In this document: one piece after another, positions 34,042-42,067 of the stretch
Layout of the letters: each line of letters opens with the position of its first letter
Numbering within the stretch: the stretch's first letter is position 1
The notes under the pieces: model-generated
The model's database searches: none
What the model saw: the letters and a program-made list of their open reading frames with translations, nothing else
What the model was told of the DNA's origin: nothing
Position numbers and translations under genes: made by a program
NCBI GenBank assembly: GCA_021496505.1
Contig: CP053031.1
Location: forward strand, 2,038,001 to 2,102,000
DNA length: 64,000 bases
Direction: 5' to 3'
Source of the DNA: Thermoleophilia bacterium SCSIO 60948
GTDB lineage: Bacteria; Actinomycetota; Thermoleophilia; Solirubrobacterales; 70-9

Positions 34042-34428
34042 GTGAGCGAGGAGACATCACCCGATCGGGGGTCGGAGGCGAGCCCGGGCGACGTCACGCG
34101 GCGGACCAGCCTCGCCGCCGAGCGGACGTTCCTCGCCTGGTGGCGGACCGGGCTGACCTCGTTCGCGGTCGCCCTCGGAGCGGGGGCGATCCTGCCGGAC
34201 GTCGTTGCCGAATCGCGCACGCGGTGGCCCTACGTCGTCGTCGGGTGCGGGTTCGCGATCGTCGGGGCGATCGCGGTCGTCTACGGGACGCTACGCGAGC
34301 GAGCGGTCAGGCGCGCCGCCCTCCGCGGCGAGTGGGTCCCCGCGGGTGACGCGATCATGCTCGTCCTCACGGGATTGCTCGTCGCTCTCGCGATCGGGCT
34401 GCTCGCACTGCTGATCGGCACCGGATAG
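34042..34428 (+). CDS. YidH/DUF202 family membrane protein
   Basis: 128 residues with three membrane helices. The DUF202 hallmark is the R-T-x-LAxxRTxLAWxRTxLxxF region, here RRTSLAAERTFLAWWRTGLTSFAV. C-terminal helix AIMLVLTGLLVALAIGLLALL. Function unknown. GTG 34042; it ends 9 bases before the left attachment repeat of the integrative element, so it is the last chromosomal gene on that side. Confidence 0.9.
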   Translation: MSEETSPDRGSEASPGDVTRRTSLAAERTFLAWWRTGLTSFAVALGAGAILPDVVAESRTRWPYVVVGCGFAIVGAIAVVYGTLRERAVRRAALRGEWVPAGDAIMLVLTGLLVALAIGLLALLIGTG

Positions 34429-34436
34429 TCGCGGGT

Positions 34437-34480
34437 AGCGCCCCCACTTGGATTCGAACCAAGGACCTGCGGATTAGAAG
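34437..34480 (-). repeat. attL: 44-bp copy of the tRNA-Arg 3' part
   Basis: Identical to 43808-43851. It covers the tRNA 3' half from just past the discriminator base up to the anticodon loop. Sequence beyond (34481 onward) is unrelated to the tRNA, so this is a partial copy left by site-specific integration. Confidence 0.93.
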
Positions 34481-34527
34481 GGGCTCAGCTGCTGTGCTGC
34501 TACGTCGTGCCCCGCTCTAGCAAGCCG

Positions 34528-34607
34528 CGCTCGGTGCTCTCATTTGCGCTCGGTTTCGCTCGGTTCGGCACCCAATTCGGCATCCGGTGACACCCGGTTT
34601 GACATCC
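34528..34607. repeat. Short direct repeats near attL (possible integrase arm sites)
   Basis: CGCTCGGT occurs at 34528, 34547 and 34557. A second family G[GA]CA[CT]CC occurs at 34567, 34579, 34589 and 34601 with 10-12 base spacing. They lie in the 157-base non-coding stretch between attL and the first gene. Arm-type integrase or regulator binding is inferred. Confidence 0.4.
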
Positions 34608-34637
34608 GTATCCGCGCACGCCCTTACCTTGAGACGT

Positions 34638-35306
34638 ATGACTGAACAACTCACCAGCAAGATCTCGCAGCTTGACGCTCGTTTGGCCGCTCTTCCAATC
34701 GAGATGGATACGCACCGTGAGGCCTTTCTAGACGCCACAGCCCAGCACCTCGCGTGGTACTACAGCGATGCCGCGCGTGTCGCCGCCGAGAATCAAGAGG
34801 TCGAGACTCTGCGAATGATGAAAGACACCGGGAAGCTGAGTGAGCTCAAGGCAGAGGTTGCCGCCCTCGCGGAACGCGCAGGCCCCCTTACCAGACGAAA
34901 GCTGGTCGACGAACAAACCGACCATTTCTGGCCGCAGGATTGGACGCCAGACGAGATCGAGCGACTCGATCACACAGCGCGGCATCGCTTCGAGCGTGAT
35001 TGGGATCCGAGCCACATCGCTGGGGACAACGCGCAGGCAAAAGCCCTCGTCAGTCCGCTCCAGGAGCTGTTTGGACTAGTTGGAGAGGTTCTGGCGTCGT
35101 ACGGCCTTACAGCTCCGAATGTCGACAGACTCCGGTCCGGCAGCTACGCGGCATGGCGTGAATTGGAGTGGAGCGAGGGAATGGTCCAGTCGATGGTTGA
35201 GTACCGAGCCGTTTTCCATCAGTACCTCGCCGACATGAATGAGCGGGGGCGGTTGAGCGAGGACCTGCGACGTCAGCAGGCAACGAGCCTGTGGGACGAG
35301 GCGTAG
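34638..35306 (+). CDS. Element-borne hypothetical protein
   Basis: 222-residue protein, the only rightward gene of the element. It is largely helical and charged (QLTSKISQLDARLAALPIEMDTHREAFLD, and ELKAEVAALAERAGPLTRRKL). No family is recognised. Base composition is less GC-biased than chromosomal neighbours, in line with recent acquisition. ATG 34638 is preceded by a TTGACA at 34599-34604. It ends in a 34-base convergent overlap with integrase. Position at the edge of the element suggests cargo. Confidence 0.65.
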   Translation: MTEQLTSKISQLDARLAALPIEMDTHREAFLDATAQHLAWYYSDAARVAAENQEVETLRMMKDTGKLSELKAEVAALAERAGPLTRRKLVDEQTDHFWPQDWTPDEIERLDHTARHRFERDWDPSHIAGDNAQAKALVSPLQELFGLVGEVLASYGLTAPNVDRLRSGSYAAWRELEWSEGMVQSMVEYRAVFHQYLADMNERGRLSEDLRRQQATSLWDEA

Positions 35307-36460
35307 TTGCCCCCATCGACCAGATGCGTGAGCGCGTCGGCAGCTGCTCGCTTCGGGATGTGGTGCGCGTAGATCATCGTCGTCGTCACGCTGCTGTGGC
35401 CCATATACGCCTGCACGTCAACGAGCGGCCACACCTGCGCAGCTAGCGTCCCAAACGTGTGGCGCAGGTCGTGAAAGCGCAGCGGCCGGTCCCCTGTGCG
35501 CTTGTGGCCAAGCCCGGCCCGGTCGAGCGCTGAGTAGAAGCGCATCCGCATTTCCTTGTCATCCAGGTGCCGCCCGGTCGGGCTGGCGAATACGAGGTCC
35601 GTGCTCGCGGTGAAGTGCTGCCGGCGGCTGAGGCGGTCGAGCTCCACGGCGGCTTGATCGATCAGTGGCACGGACCGGACCTTGCCGCTCTTCGGCTCGT
35701 GGACCCTGCGCTCCTTGGAGTAGCTGCTTCGCACGAACACGGTCCGCCCGGCAAAGTCGATGTCGCCCCAGCGCAGCGCTCGTAGCTCCCCCATGCGCAG
35801 CCCCGTAAAGGCCGCGACGACCCACAGCGCTGCATCCTGCTCGTTGTCAGCTACGCGGGATACCTGGGCTACCTCCTCGGGACTTAGGACGTTGAAATCC
35901 CCGCTGCGCTTGACCGTCACCCGCTCGGCGTCCTCGGCCGGGTTCGTTTTGATCCACCCCTTGCGCTTTGCGCGCTTGAGGATCGAGTAGTTGACGACCA
36001 GCACCTTCTGAACGGAGCGTCGGCTGATCGCCCCCTCCGCGAGCATGCGCTCCCGAGCTTCATCGATCCGCTGTGTGGTGATCGAGCTCAGTGGCGTGTC
36101 TGCCCCGAACGCCGGATAGAGGCGGCGCTCGATGCAGTACCGGTAATCCCGCACGGTCGAAGCCGAGCGGTCGCGGTCCTGCTCCGTGTACCGCAAGAAC
36201 TCTTCGCAGGCATGCGCGTACGTGCGCGACGCGCCCACAGGGTCCGGCCCAGCAAGCTCACCCCTTCGCGCGTCCGTCAGCAGCGCTTGGAGCGCAGCCT
36301 CGGCGGTCCGCTTCGTGAAGTAGCCCTCGGGGGGTCTCCCCCGCTCCGTCCACACCGGGCCGAGGCGCCGGTTCATCCGGCGACCCTCGACCCTCAGCTG
36401 GGCGTACCACTGGTCCCCGCGCTTGCGCTCGCGGATGTAGACGCGGCCGCTAGCTCGCAT
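35273..36460 (-). CDS. int: Tyrosine recombinase / integrase
   Basis: 395-residue phage-type integrase. N-terminal arm-binding and core-binding SAM-like region (VYIRERKRGDQWYAQLRVEGRR, then TYAHACEEFLRYTEQDRDRSASTVRDYRYCIE) and C-terminal catalytic domain with AFTGLRMGELRALRW (first Arg), KSGKVRSVPL (beta-hairpin Lys), FHDLRHTFG (His-x2-Arg), and YMGHSSVTTTMIYAHH (His and nucleophile Tyr). It catalyses integration and excision at the 44-bp tRNA-Arg core. ATG 36458-36460 overlaps the Xis-like gene by 11 bases. The in-frame stretch up to 36628 is not part of the gene. Confidence 0.95.
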   Translation of the reverse strand: MRASGRVYIRERKRGDQWYAQLRVEGRRMNRRLGPVWTERGRPPEGYFTKRTAEAALQALLTDARRGELAGPDPVGASRTYAHACEEFLRYTEQDRDRSASTVRDYRYCIERRLYPAFGADTPLSSITTQRIDEARERMLAEGAISRRSVQKVLVVNYSILKRAKRKGWIKTNPAEDAERVTVKRSGDFNVLSPEEVAQVSRVADNEQDAALWVVAAFTGLRMGELRALRWGDIDFAGRTVFVRSSYSKERRVHEPKSGKVRSVPLIDQAAVELDRLSRRQHFTASTDLVFASPTGRHLDDKEMRMRFYSALDRAGLGHKRTGDRPLRFHDLRHTFGTLAAQVWPLVDVQAYMGHSSVTTTMIYAHHIPKRAAADALTHLVDGGNYASSHRLVAC

Positions 36461-36662
36461 CGGCGGCCTCCTTTTCCTGCTGCGCCTTGAAGCGCTTGGC
36501 CAGCTGCCCGGCCTTCTGGGGCGTGAACGAGTAGCGGCCGTTGCGCTGGCCCCGCTCCCCCAGGCCGAGCCCTTCGGAGCGCAGCCACTTGCGCAGCGCC
36601 TTGGGATCGACTTCCAACCGCTCGGCAAGCTGCTTTGCGGTGACTTCCTGCTTCTCGCTCAT
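36450..36662 (-). CDS. Xis-like small DNA-binding protein
   Basis: 70 residues with a helix-turn-helix-like arrangement (EVTAKQLAERLEVDPKALRKWLRSEGLGL) and a basic C-terminus (KAGQLAKRFKAQQEKEA). Directly upstream of, and overlapping, integrase, which is the classic recombination directionality factor position. ATG 36660-36662 with AAGGAGGG as ribosome binding site. Excision role is inferred from position. Confidence 0.75.
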   Translation of the reverse strand: MSEKQEVTAKQLAERLEVDPKALRKWLRSEGLGLGERGQRNGRYSFTPQKAGQLAKRFKAQQEKEAADAS

Positions 36663-36686
36663 GGCGAGCCCTCCTTGAGGTAGTTA

Positions 36687-36700
36687 GTGCGAATCCGCAC
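36687..36700 (-). promoter_or_regulatory. Dyad upstream of the xis-int pair
   Basis: GTGCG-AATC-CGCAC, a 5-bp-arm inverted repeat 25 bases before the Xis-like start, within the 110-base gap that separates it from the upstream gene. Possible operator for a separate xis-int promoter. Confidence 0.35.
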
Positions 36701-36772
36701 CAAGCTATGAAAGTCGGCCTCGGACCCAGTCCGCCCTCGTCGGGAGAACCCCGGCGCTGGCTTGCGCGCCCC

Positions 36773-37453
36773 CTATGCCGCTCGGCGTCGGCGCGACTTC
36801 GGAGGGCTCGGCGGCCGAATCGAGCTCTCGCCGTCGAGCAGCCCGGCCGGCACTGGCGGGACTAGCTCCTCGAGACCCCCGAACGGGTTGGTCGGCAGCT
36901 GGGACCAATCCATGCCCTCGGCCTTCTCCAAAAGCGGACGCCACAGGCCGCGAAGCTCGACGTACTCCTCGCTGGCCTGGCGTGCCTTGTCCATCACAGC
37001 GCGGTAGCGCGCAACGAAGTCGCGGCCGAGCGCGGCGATATCGACGGCGAGGTCATCGAACCTGCGGCGGATGAATGCGTCGAGCTCGTTCTCGGCGGTG
37101 ACCAACGCCTCGCGGGCACCTGTGAGCTGACCCTCGATCTTCGGGTTGACGAGTTCGACGCTCGACCCGTCCACCCCACCAGACCGTGGATTGAAGACGA
37201 CTTGGGGCGCAACTTCCTGCTGCGCCTTCGCCACAGCTGCCTGAAGCTCGGCTTCCTCGTTGGGATCGTGCTCGCGCTCGCCCGTCTCGACCTGCCGGTA
37301 GTAGTCCTGGAGCGGCGAGACGGCGCGATCAAGGTCACGCTTGCTCGCGCGCTGCTCGGTCGTCAGCTGCTCCATGCGAGCCTTAGCTAGCTGCACCGCC
37401 TCCTGATGTTCGGCCAACTCATCGAGCGCGGGTGTGCTCGGCTTAGTCATCAT
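36773..37453 (-). CDS. Element-borne coiled-coil hypothetical protein
   Basis: 226 residues, strongly helical: LAEHQEAVQLAKARMEQLTTEQRASKRDLDRAVSPLQDYY, then VAKAQQEVAPQ, and a central long helix ending in EEYVELRGLWRPLLEKAEG; the C-terminus is Pro/Arg-rich (PPSPPKSRRRRAA). No family is recognised. Overlaps the preceding small gene by 11 bases, so cotranscribed with terminase. It could be a packaging accessory or scaffold-like protein; this is speculation from position. Confidence 0.65.
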   Translation of the reverse strand: MMTKPSTPALDELAEHQEAVQLAKARMEQLTTEQRASKRDLDRAVSPLQDYYRQVETGEREHDPNEEAELQAAVAKAQQEVAPQVVFNPRSGGVDGSSVELVNPKIEGQLTGAREALVTAENELDAFIRRRFDDLAVDIAALGRDFVARYRAVMDKARQASEEYVELRGLWRPLLEKAEGMDWSQLPTNPFGGLEELVPPVPAGLLDGESSIRPPSPPKSRRRRAA

Positions 37454-37637
37454 CGTCCTCCGGTGTCAGGTCCGCCGGGACTTCTTCGAGCCGCTTGACG
37501 TTGCGTAGGCGGTCGAGCCCGTACGGCTCGTCTTCGATCTGCCGACGCATCTCGTCGTCGGCCTCGTGGATTGCTCTGAGCTCGGCGAGCTCACCCTCTA
37601 AGCGCGCGATGCGCTTTCCGATTCGGTCCCTGGCCAC
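37443..37637 (-). CDS. Small element-borne coiled-coil protein
   Basis: 64 residues, one long charged helix (RIGKRIARLEGELAELRAIHEADDEMRRQIEDE) and an acidic end (LTPEDDDD). GTG 37635-37637 follows GGGAGGACTGACT. Starts 2 bases after the terminase stop and overlaps the next gene. No family is recognised. Confidence 0.65.
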   Translation of the reverse strand: MARDRIGKRIARLEGELAELRAIHEADDEMRRQIEDEPYGLDRLRNVKRLEEVPADLTPEDDDD

Positions 37638-37639
37638 AG

Positions 37640-39241
37640 TCAGTCCTCCCGTGGGTCGATTGCCGTCCCGACGCGCTCTCGCAAGTGCTTGAGGCGCGGG
37701 CTTTCTGGTGGTGGGCCGGTTTGACCCGGCGAAGTTGTCTCCGGCCCGCTCACGCTCTGCCAGACAGGCAGGCGCTCGGCAGACACGGGCTCGTCCTCCC
37801 CGGCGATCAGCTGGCCGAGGACGGTCTGCCAGCGACCCCGCTTGTCGCGGTGGGGCACCGTGGCGAGCATCAGCGCGTCGGCTAGGTCGTCGTGGCCGAC
37901 CGATGCCTCGATCCGCTCGGTGCCGCTGGCCTGAAGGTCGACGCGCAGTAGCAAGAGCTCGCGGCGCAGGTCCTCGGCCGAAGCCGGGAGCAGCAGACGC
38001 CCACGGTCGATGGCGAGGCGCAGCGCTGTGTAGCCGGTGGCCTTGAGCTCGGCGGTGGTGTGGATCGAGACCTTGCGAGTGACGAACGGGCTCGGCCCCG
38101 GCTGAATCTCGCGGCGCAGCTGGTCGCGCTCGATCTGCTTGCGGAGCTTCCCGAACTCCCAGTCCTGCACATCGACCAGCCGAAGCCGGCGAGCCGGTCC
38201 CCCTCCCTCCGGAGCCGGTCGCTGCCTCAAAAGGCGGGTGAGCTCTTGGGCACAGGGGGCGCCGACCCCGTTCGTCTCCATCGCGATCGTGTCGAAGTGA
38301 GCGGGCGAGGCGGCTATCGAGCCGTAGACGTCGTGCAGCGGATGACCGGACGGCCAGCGGTAGGTACAGCGCACCGCGAACGTCCGCGTCCCGGCAAGCC
38401 GTCCGATGGCTGCGACGGCGCTGTGGTCGTGCGAGACGCCCCAGTCGACTCCGGCAAGGACTCGGGCCGGGCCGCGCATCTCAGCGAGCCGGTCCGGCAG
38501 GTAGTCACGGGTCGCGGCGTCGAGGCTTGCTCGGGTGAAGAGCGAGTCAGCCCCGGAGGCGAATACGCCCTCGTACTCGGCAGCGAAGCGCGTTTCGGTC
38601 ATCGACTCCCGCGCGGCTTCGATCACGGACGGGCTGATCCACTTGCAGTCAGTCAGCGCCCACCTGTGAAGCGCGATGTTCTGCGACCCGGCTTCGGCGC
38701 GACGGACGTGGTCGAAGAACGCCCCCGATGCCACTGTGGCCGAGCTCGCCAGCACCACGCGTGCATCCGGCCTGGCAGCGGTCGTCGGGATAGCCGCACC
38801 CAGCAGCAGGTCGTCGGACACGAGCGCTGCCTCGTCCACCAGGAGAAGGTCCACCGTCCAGCCTCTGATCTGGCGCTCGGACGCGGGCACGGAGCGGATT
38901 ACCGACCCATTGCTGAGAGCCACCAGGGCAGCGCCCTCGTCGGTGACGGAACCCTCCAGGTACGGCGACCCTGTGACCAACCGGCGCACTTCGCTGAGCA
39001 GGCGTCGGGCGGCGTCCTCCCCAGCGCTGACGATGAGCACGTGCTGCCGGGGCTTGCGAAAGGCCCAGTAGGCGGCGGCCACCGCGAGGCTGCGCGACTT
39101 CCCCGACTGGCGTGGCGCGACGATCGCCGTCGTCCGGGTGCGCAGCGTGAGGGCTCGTGCTTGCCACAGGGTCATGGGCATGCGGGCGAGCTCGTCAGCG
39201 AAGACGGCGATGTTGCGCCGGGCGCGGTCGAAGTCAGGCAT
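37640..39241 (-). CDS. terL: Phage-type terminase large subunit
   Basis: 533-residue DNA-packaging motor. ATPase domain: Walker A IVAPRQSGKSRS (about 41-52), Walker B DLLLVDEAAL with Glu137 as catalytic, and the coupling motif ASSATVASGAFF. Nuclease domain: AGVDWGVSHDHSAVA (first Asp) and GHDDLADALMLA near residue 455 (last Asp pair). Both domains appear complete, so it should be an active enzyme. It overlaps the small subunit by 8 bases. No portal protein, protease or capsid gene follows, unlike a prophage packaging module. Confidence 0.93.
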   Translation of the reverse strand: MPDFDRARRNIAVFADELARMPMTLWQARALTLRTRTTAIVAPRQSGKSRSLAVAAAYWAFRKPRQHVLIVSAGEDAARRLLSEVRRLVTGSPYLEGSVTDEGAALVALSNGSVIRSVPASERQIRGWTVDLLLVDEAALVSDDLLLGAAIPTTAARPDARVVLASSATVASGAFFDHVRRAEAGSQNIALHRWALTDCKWISPSVIEAARESMTETRFAAEYEGVFASGADSLFTRASLDAATRDYLPDRLAEMRGPARVLAGVDWGVSHDHSAVAAIGRLAGTRTFAVRCTYRWPSGHPLHDVYGSIAASPAHFDTIAMETNGVGAPCAQELTRLLRQRPAPEGGGPARRLRLVDVQDWEFGKLRKQIERDQLRREIQPGPSPFVTRKVSIHTTAELKATGYTALRLAIDRGRLLLPASAEDLRRELLLLRVDLQASGTERIEASVGHDDLADALMLATVPHRDKRGRWQTVLGQLIAGEDEPVSAERLPVWQSVSGPETTSPGQTGPPPESPRLKHLRERVGTAIDPRED

Positions 39242-39767
39242 CGCTGGCCTCCGCCTCGATGGCGTCCTCGCGGCGGGCGGCCTGGTCGCGCTGCTCCCAC
39301 TCGCGGGCTAGGTCCATCGAGCGCGCCTGGTCGAGCCCGAGCCGTGCGCGGCTGGTCGGGGTCATGCCGAGCTTGTCGAGCAGCCCCTCTGCCCGGCCGA
39401 CGAGCCTGTCCTCGAGCGCGATGAGGCGCAGGGGGTCCACGGACGCTGTGGTGCGTGGGGCTCGCTTGCGCTGCCGCTTCTTCTGCGGGTCGGTCGAGCG
39501 GTAGCGGCGTGCGGTCAAGCCGTTCTGGTCGATGTAGGCGCGGAGGTCGTCGAGCCGAACCAGCGTCTGCGCCAGCAGCGACACGGCTGCGCCATCAGCG
39601 GCGGGCAGTCCCCCATCCGCATCCCGCACGGGGGCATCGGCTGCCAACGCGTCGAAGATCTCCCTGGCTTTGGCGTCCTCGCGCTCCGGCGCGACCTTCG
39701 CGTACGCCCCGTGAGAGACGGCGAGACGGTTGCCACGAGGTGCGGGCTCCGGCGTCCTTTCAGCCAC
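39234..39767 (-). CDS. terS: Probable terminase small subunit
   Basis: 177 residues. The N-terminus (GNRLAVSHGAYAKV) and the helical C-terminus (VDPLRLIALEDRLVGRAEGLLDKLGMTPTSRARLG) fit the P27-like small terminase pattern, where a C-terminal helical hairpin carries LGLTPxxR. It would recognise the packaging site and deliver DNA to TerL. GTG 39765-39767 has AAGGGGG at good spacing; the in-frame GTG at 39812 is an alternative. Its stop overlaps terL. Confidence 0.8.
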   Translation of the reverse strand: MAERTPEPAPRGNRLAVSHGAYAKVAPEREDAKAREIFDALAADAPVRDADGGLPAADGAAVSLLAQTLVRLDDLRAYIDQNGLTARRYRSTDPQKKRQRKRAPRTTASVDPLRLIALEDRLVGRAEGLLDKLGMTPTSRARLGLDQARSMDLAREWEQRDQAARREDAIEAEASDA

Positions 39768-39841
39768 CCGGCACCCCCTTTTCGCACCCGGCTCGACACC
39801 TAGCGCCGACACAGCGCAGCGTCAAGCGGTTTACCTGCGGA

Positions 39842-40144
39842 CTATTCATCCGCCTGCACCTCCTCCCAACGCTCGATGGCGTCGGCTCGGTAACGGAAGT
39901 AGCGGCCGATCCGCACGACCGGGATCGAGCCCTGTCGCGTCAGCCGGTAGACGTGGGTCTTCGGGACCTGCCAGCGCTCGGCAAGCTGCTCGGCCGTCAT
40001 CAGCTGGGATGCGCGCAGCGGCTCGGCGCCTTGCGCGGCGTCGTGCGGGCCGTGGACCGGCTCAGATGGGGTAGCTCGCCCGGGAGCGCTTTCGCGGACG
40101 CCTCCGGCCCGCATACGCCCTCGGGCATTACGGGGGTCGCTCAT
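39842..40144 (-). CDS. HTH (excisionase/MerR-type) DNA-binding protein
   Basis: 100 residues. The C-terminal half is a helix_turn_helix_17 domain: LMTAEQLAERWQVPKTHVYRLTRQGSIPVVRIGRYFRYRADAIERW. The N-terminal half is disordered and basic. Such proteins act as Xis, Rep accessory, or regulators of element genes. ATG 40142-40144 follows GAGGGGGCAACGC and overlaps the upstream ORF stop in ATGA. Confidence 0.82.
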   Translation of the reverse strand: MSDPRNARGRMRAGGVRESAPGRATPSEPVHGPHDAAQGAEPLRASQLMTAEQLAERWQVPKTHVYRLTRQGSIPVVRIGRYFRYRADAIERWEEVQADE

Positions 40145-40458
40145 GCGTTGCCCCCTCGTTGGCGGCGGGCACGGACGGGGCGCGAGGCCAGCTCCACAGC
40201 CTCGGCTACGCGCGATGCGCGTGCGCTCGTGCGCGGGAAGCAGCTTGGCCCCCTGGCTCCCTGGGGTAGCTCGGGCACCAAAGGGGTTGGCCTCCTGGGC
40301 CCAGGGTGCCAGCCAGGGGGCCAAGCTTGGCCTTCTGCTTTTATCGCTCTACTAAGCCAACCTTGAACCCTGGGGGCCAGAAGGCCAAAGGGGCTTGGGG
40401 AACCCTGACGCCCACCCCTGGCCCCCTGGGTTGGCAGGGTGGGTCGGAAGGCGGTCAC
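40141..40458 (-). CDS. Pro/Arg-rich ORF over inverted repeats (uncertain)
   Basis: 105-residue reading frame. It overlaps the RepA-like gene (GTGA at 40455-40458) and the HTH gene (ATGA at 40141-40144), exactly continuing the operon's 4-base overlap pattern, which favours real translation. Its composition is biased by repeats (PPGWHPGPRRPTPLVPELPQG). No family. The same DNA contains a cluster of inverted repeats at 40243-40388, so it may primarily be a cis-acting site. Confidence 0.4.
   Translation of the reverse strand: MTAFRPTLPTQGARGGRQGSPSPFGLLAPRVQGWLSRAIKAEGQAWPPGWHPGPRRPTPLVPELPQGARGPSCFPRTSARASRVAEAVELASRPVRARRQRGGNA
40243..40388. repeat. Cluster of inverted repeats within the replication region
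   Basis: A perfect 16-bp inverted repeat (40243-40258 and 40311-40326) with the palindrome CCTGGGCCCAGG (40294-40305) between the arms. A second 11-bp inverted pair occupies 40327-40337 and 40378-40388. All contain a shared TTGGCC core. Location next to the RepA-like gene suggests an origin, packaging or partition site; untested. Confidence 0.6.
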
Positions 40459-41588
40459 TTTGACCCCTCCTTCTCAAGAGTCCACACCCAGCGGTTCTTC
40501 CCGTCGGTCCATTGCTGCTCGGTGCGCACGGCAAGATCGGCTTTGGCTCGCTTGAGCGTGCGCGGCTTGATGTCGCGCTCTTTGGCCTTTGCCTGGATGT
40601 CGAACGCGAGGGCCGAGCCGTCAGCGAGCTCTTCCTCGATGAAGCGCTTTGCCTCGGCTCGGTCGCTGCGCTCGTCCGCGTCCTGATTGCTCGCCCCCAC
40701 CAGCTCGGTCGCGCTATGCGAGCTCGTCTTGCCGATCCGGATGTACGGCTGGCTGGTCGGCCCGTCGCTGGTGCGGACACGCTTCGTCTCGATGGAGCAG
40801 CTGCGCGACTGCGCGAGCTTCCCCACGTTCGACTTGGCCTGCGCGAGCACCCGGTCCGATGCGAGGCCGTCCGGGTCTGAGGGGTCCGACGCGAAGACCA
40901 ACACGGAGCGCGGGGCAGCCGTGAAAGCCACAGAGCCGGAAATGCGCGTGAGGGCATCCGCTGTCGCCGTCGACTTGTTGAGATGCATGATCGACAGCAG
41001 CGCGAAGCCGTGCTCCTCGGCTGCGTCGGTCAGGGGGCTCAGCGCTCGTCGCGTGTCGTGATCGCGGTGAGAGTCGAAGCCCTTGCCCCCCTCGCCCCCG
41101 AGGAAGGCCATGCCGGGATCGAGCACGACGAGTGCGACGTCTTGACGCTCGGCTTGAGCGGCGAGGTCCCGCACATCTTGCGGCAGCCGGATCGGCCCGG
41201 AGTCCCCCTTGTCGATGACGCTCGGAAAGTGGACTCGCCGCAGGTCGGCCCCGGCTGCTTTGAGGCGCGGGACCAGCGTCTGGGCAAGAGCGTCCTCAGC
41301 TGAGGCGTAGATGACCGAGCGCGGTGTGCCCTTGAGCTCGCCGGGCAGCTTGCCCCGCGTCACCAAACTCGAGAGGCGGACGGCAAGAGTGCTCTTCCCG
41401 AGCCCCTGCCGACCAGCGAGCACGGTCACCATTCCGAGCGGGACATAGTTGCTCCACAGCCACTTCGTTCGCTCGGGCTCGATGTCGGCCGCTGAGACGA
41501 ATTCGACGGTACGCCGCTCGAAATCGAGGTCCGGGTCCCAATCGCGGTTCGTGTCGAAGCTGCCCTTGAGGTCCGGTCGGTCGCTCAC
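40455..41588 (-). CDS. RepA-like AAA ATPase (AAA_25 family)
   Basis: 377-residue RecA-fold ATPase of the RepA/DnaB-like helicase group. Walker A VLAGRQGLGKSTLAV (about 57-71), Walker B DVALVVLDPGMAFLGG, then HGFALLSIMHLNKS sensor strand and a DNA-facing region with ALTRISGSVAFTAAPRSVLVFA. The C-terminal part (DERSDRAEAKRFIEEELADGS, KERDIKPRTLKRAKADL) is a winged-helix-like segment seen in mobile-element ATPases. It likely drives replication of the excised element. GTG 41588. Confidence 0.9.
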   Translation of the reverse strand: MSDRPDLKGSFDTNRDWDPDLDFERRTVEFVSAADIEPERTKWLWSNYVPLGMVTVLAGRQGLGKSTLAVRLSSLVTRGKLPGELKGTPRSVIYASAEDALAQTLVPRLKAAGADLRRVHFPSVIDKGDSGPIRLPQDVRDLAAQAERQDVALVVLDPGMAFLGGEGGKGFDSHRDHDTRRALSPLTDAAEEHGFALLSIMHLNKSTATADALTRISGSVAFTAAPRSVLVFASDPSDPDGLASDRVLAQAKSNVGKLAQSRSCSIETKRVRTSDGPTSQPYIRIGKTSSHSATELVGASNQDADERSDRAEAKRFIEEELADGSALAFDIQAKAKERDIKPRTLKRAKADLAVRTEQQWTDGKNRWVWTLEKEGSK

Positions 41589-42067
41589 GGCGCACCGCCG
41601 AAATCGATGGCAAGGAAGTCAGCGCAGCTGATCAGTCTCCGAGCAGAGACGGACGCCGCGCGCCGAGAAGCGACGCCCGCCCTGCCGGAGTGCTCGGCGC
41701 GGAAAGGAGACGCGCCATCCACCGCCACGGCAGAGGAACCCGTGACGGAAGCTTTGTGATGCCGACGCGAGGCCGGCGCAGAAGAGTGAGGTTCGCCAGG
41801 GTCGTCGCTAGACGACGAGCGGGAGCGGGACCGAACGACGGGGCGACCCTCACGCGATCTGGGTGCTGTGATCCGAGCTTCGACCCTGGCGGTCCGACGA
41901 GCGGCCCGGAGGCGTCGCTGTGCCCGGTCAAGGGATCGGAGCGCTGCTCGGACGCCGCGGGGCGTCTGTGCGCGCTCTAGGCGGCGCTGCGCCTGCCTTA
42001 CCGACTGCTTCCGCGCGCTGAGCTCGGACGGAGCCTGGCCGAAGTCGATAAGCACCATGCCGCTCAC
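41585..42067 (-). CDS. Arg/Ser-rich element protein with repeated DFG-x-AP motif
   Basis: 160-residue reading frame between the XRE repressor and the RepA-like gene, overlapping both in GTGA junctions. It has a basic helical N-terminal half (RQAQRRLERAQTPRGVRAALRSLDRAQRRLRAARR) and a Ser/Arg-rich middle. LIDFGQAP near the N-terminus recurs as AIDFGGAP at the very end, possibly an internal duplication. No family is recognised. Translation is supported by the overlaps; function unknown. Confidence 0.55.
   Translation of the reverse strand: MSGMVLIDFGQAPSELSARKQSVRQAQRRLERAQTPRGVRAALRSLDRAQRRLRAARRTARVEARITAPRSREGRPVVRSRSRSSSSDDPGEPHSSAPASRRHHKASVTGSSAVAVDGASPFRAEHSGRAGVASRRAASVSARRLISCADFLAIDFGGAP

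Noticed and set aside
36461-36628. N-terminal extension of integrase
   Set aside because: It overlaps the Xis-like gene and is low-complexity; the ATG at 36460 starts the recognised domain.
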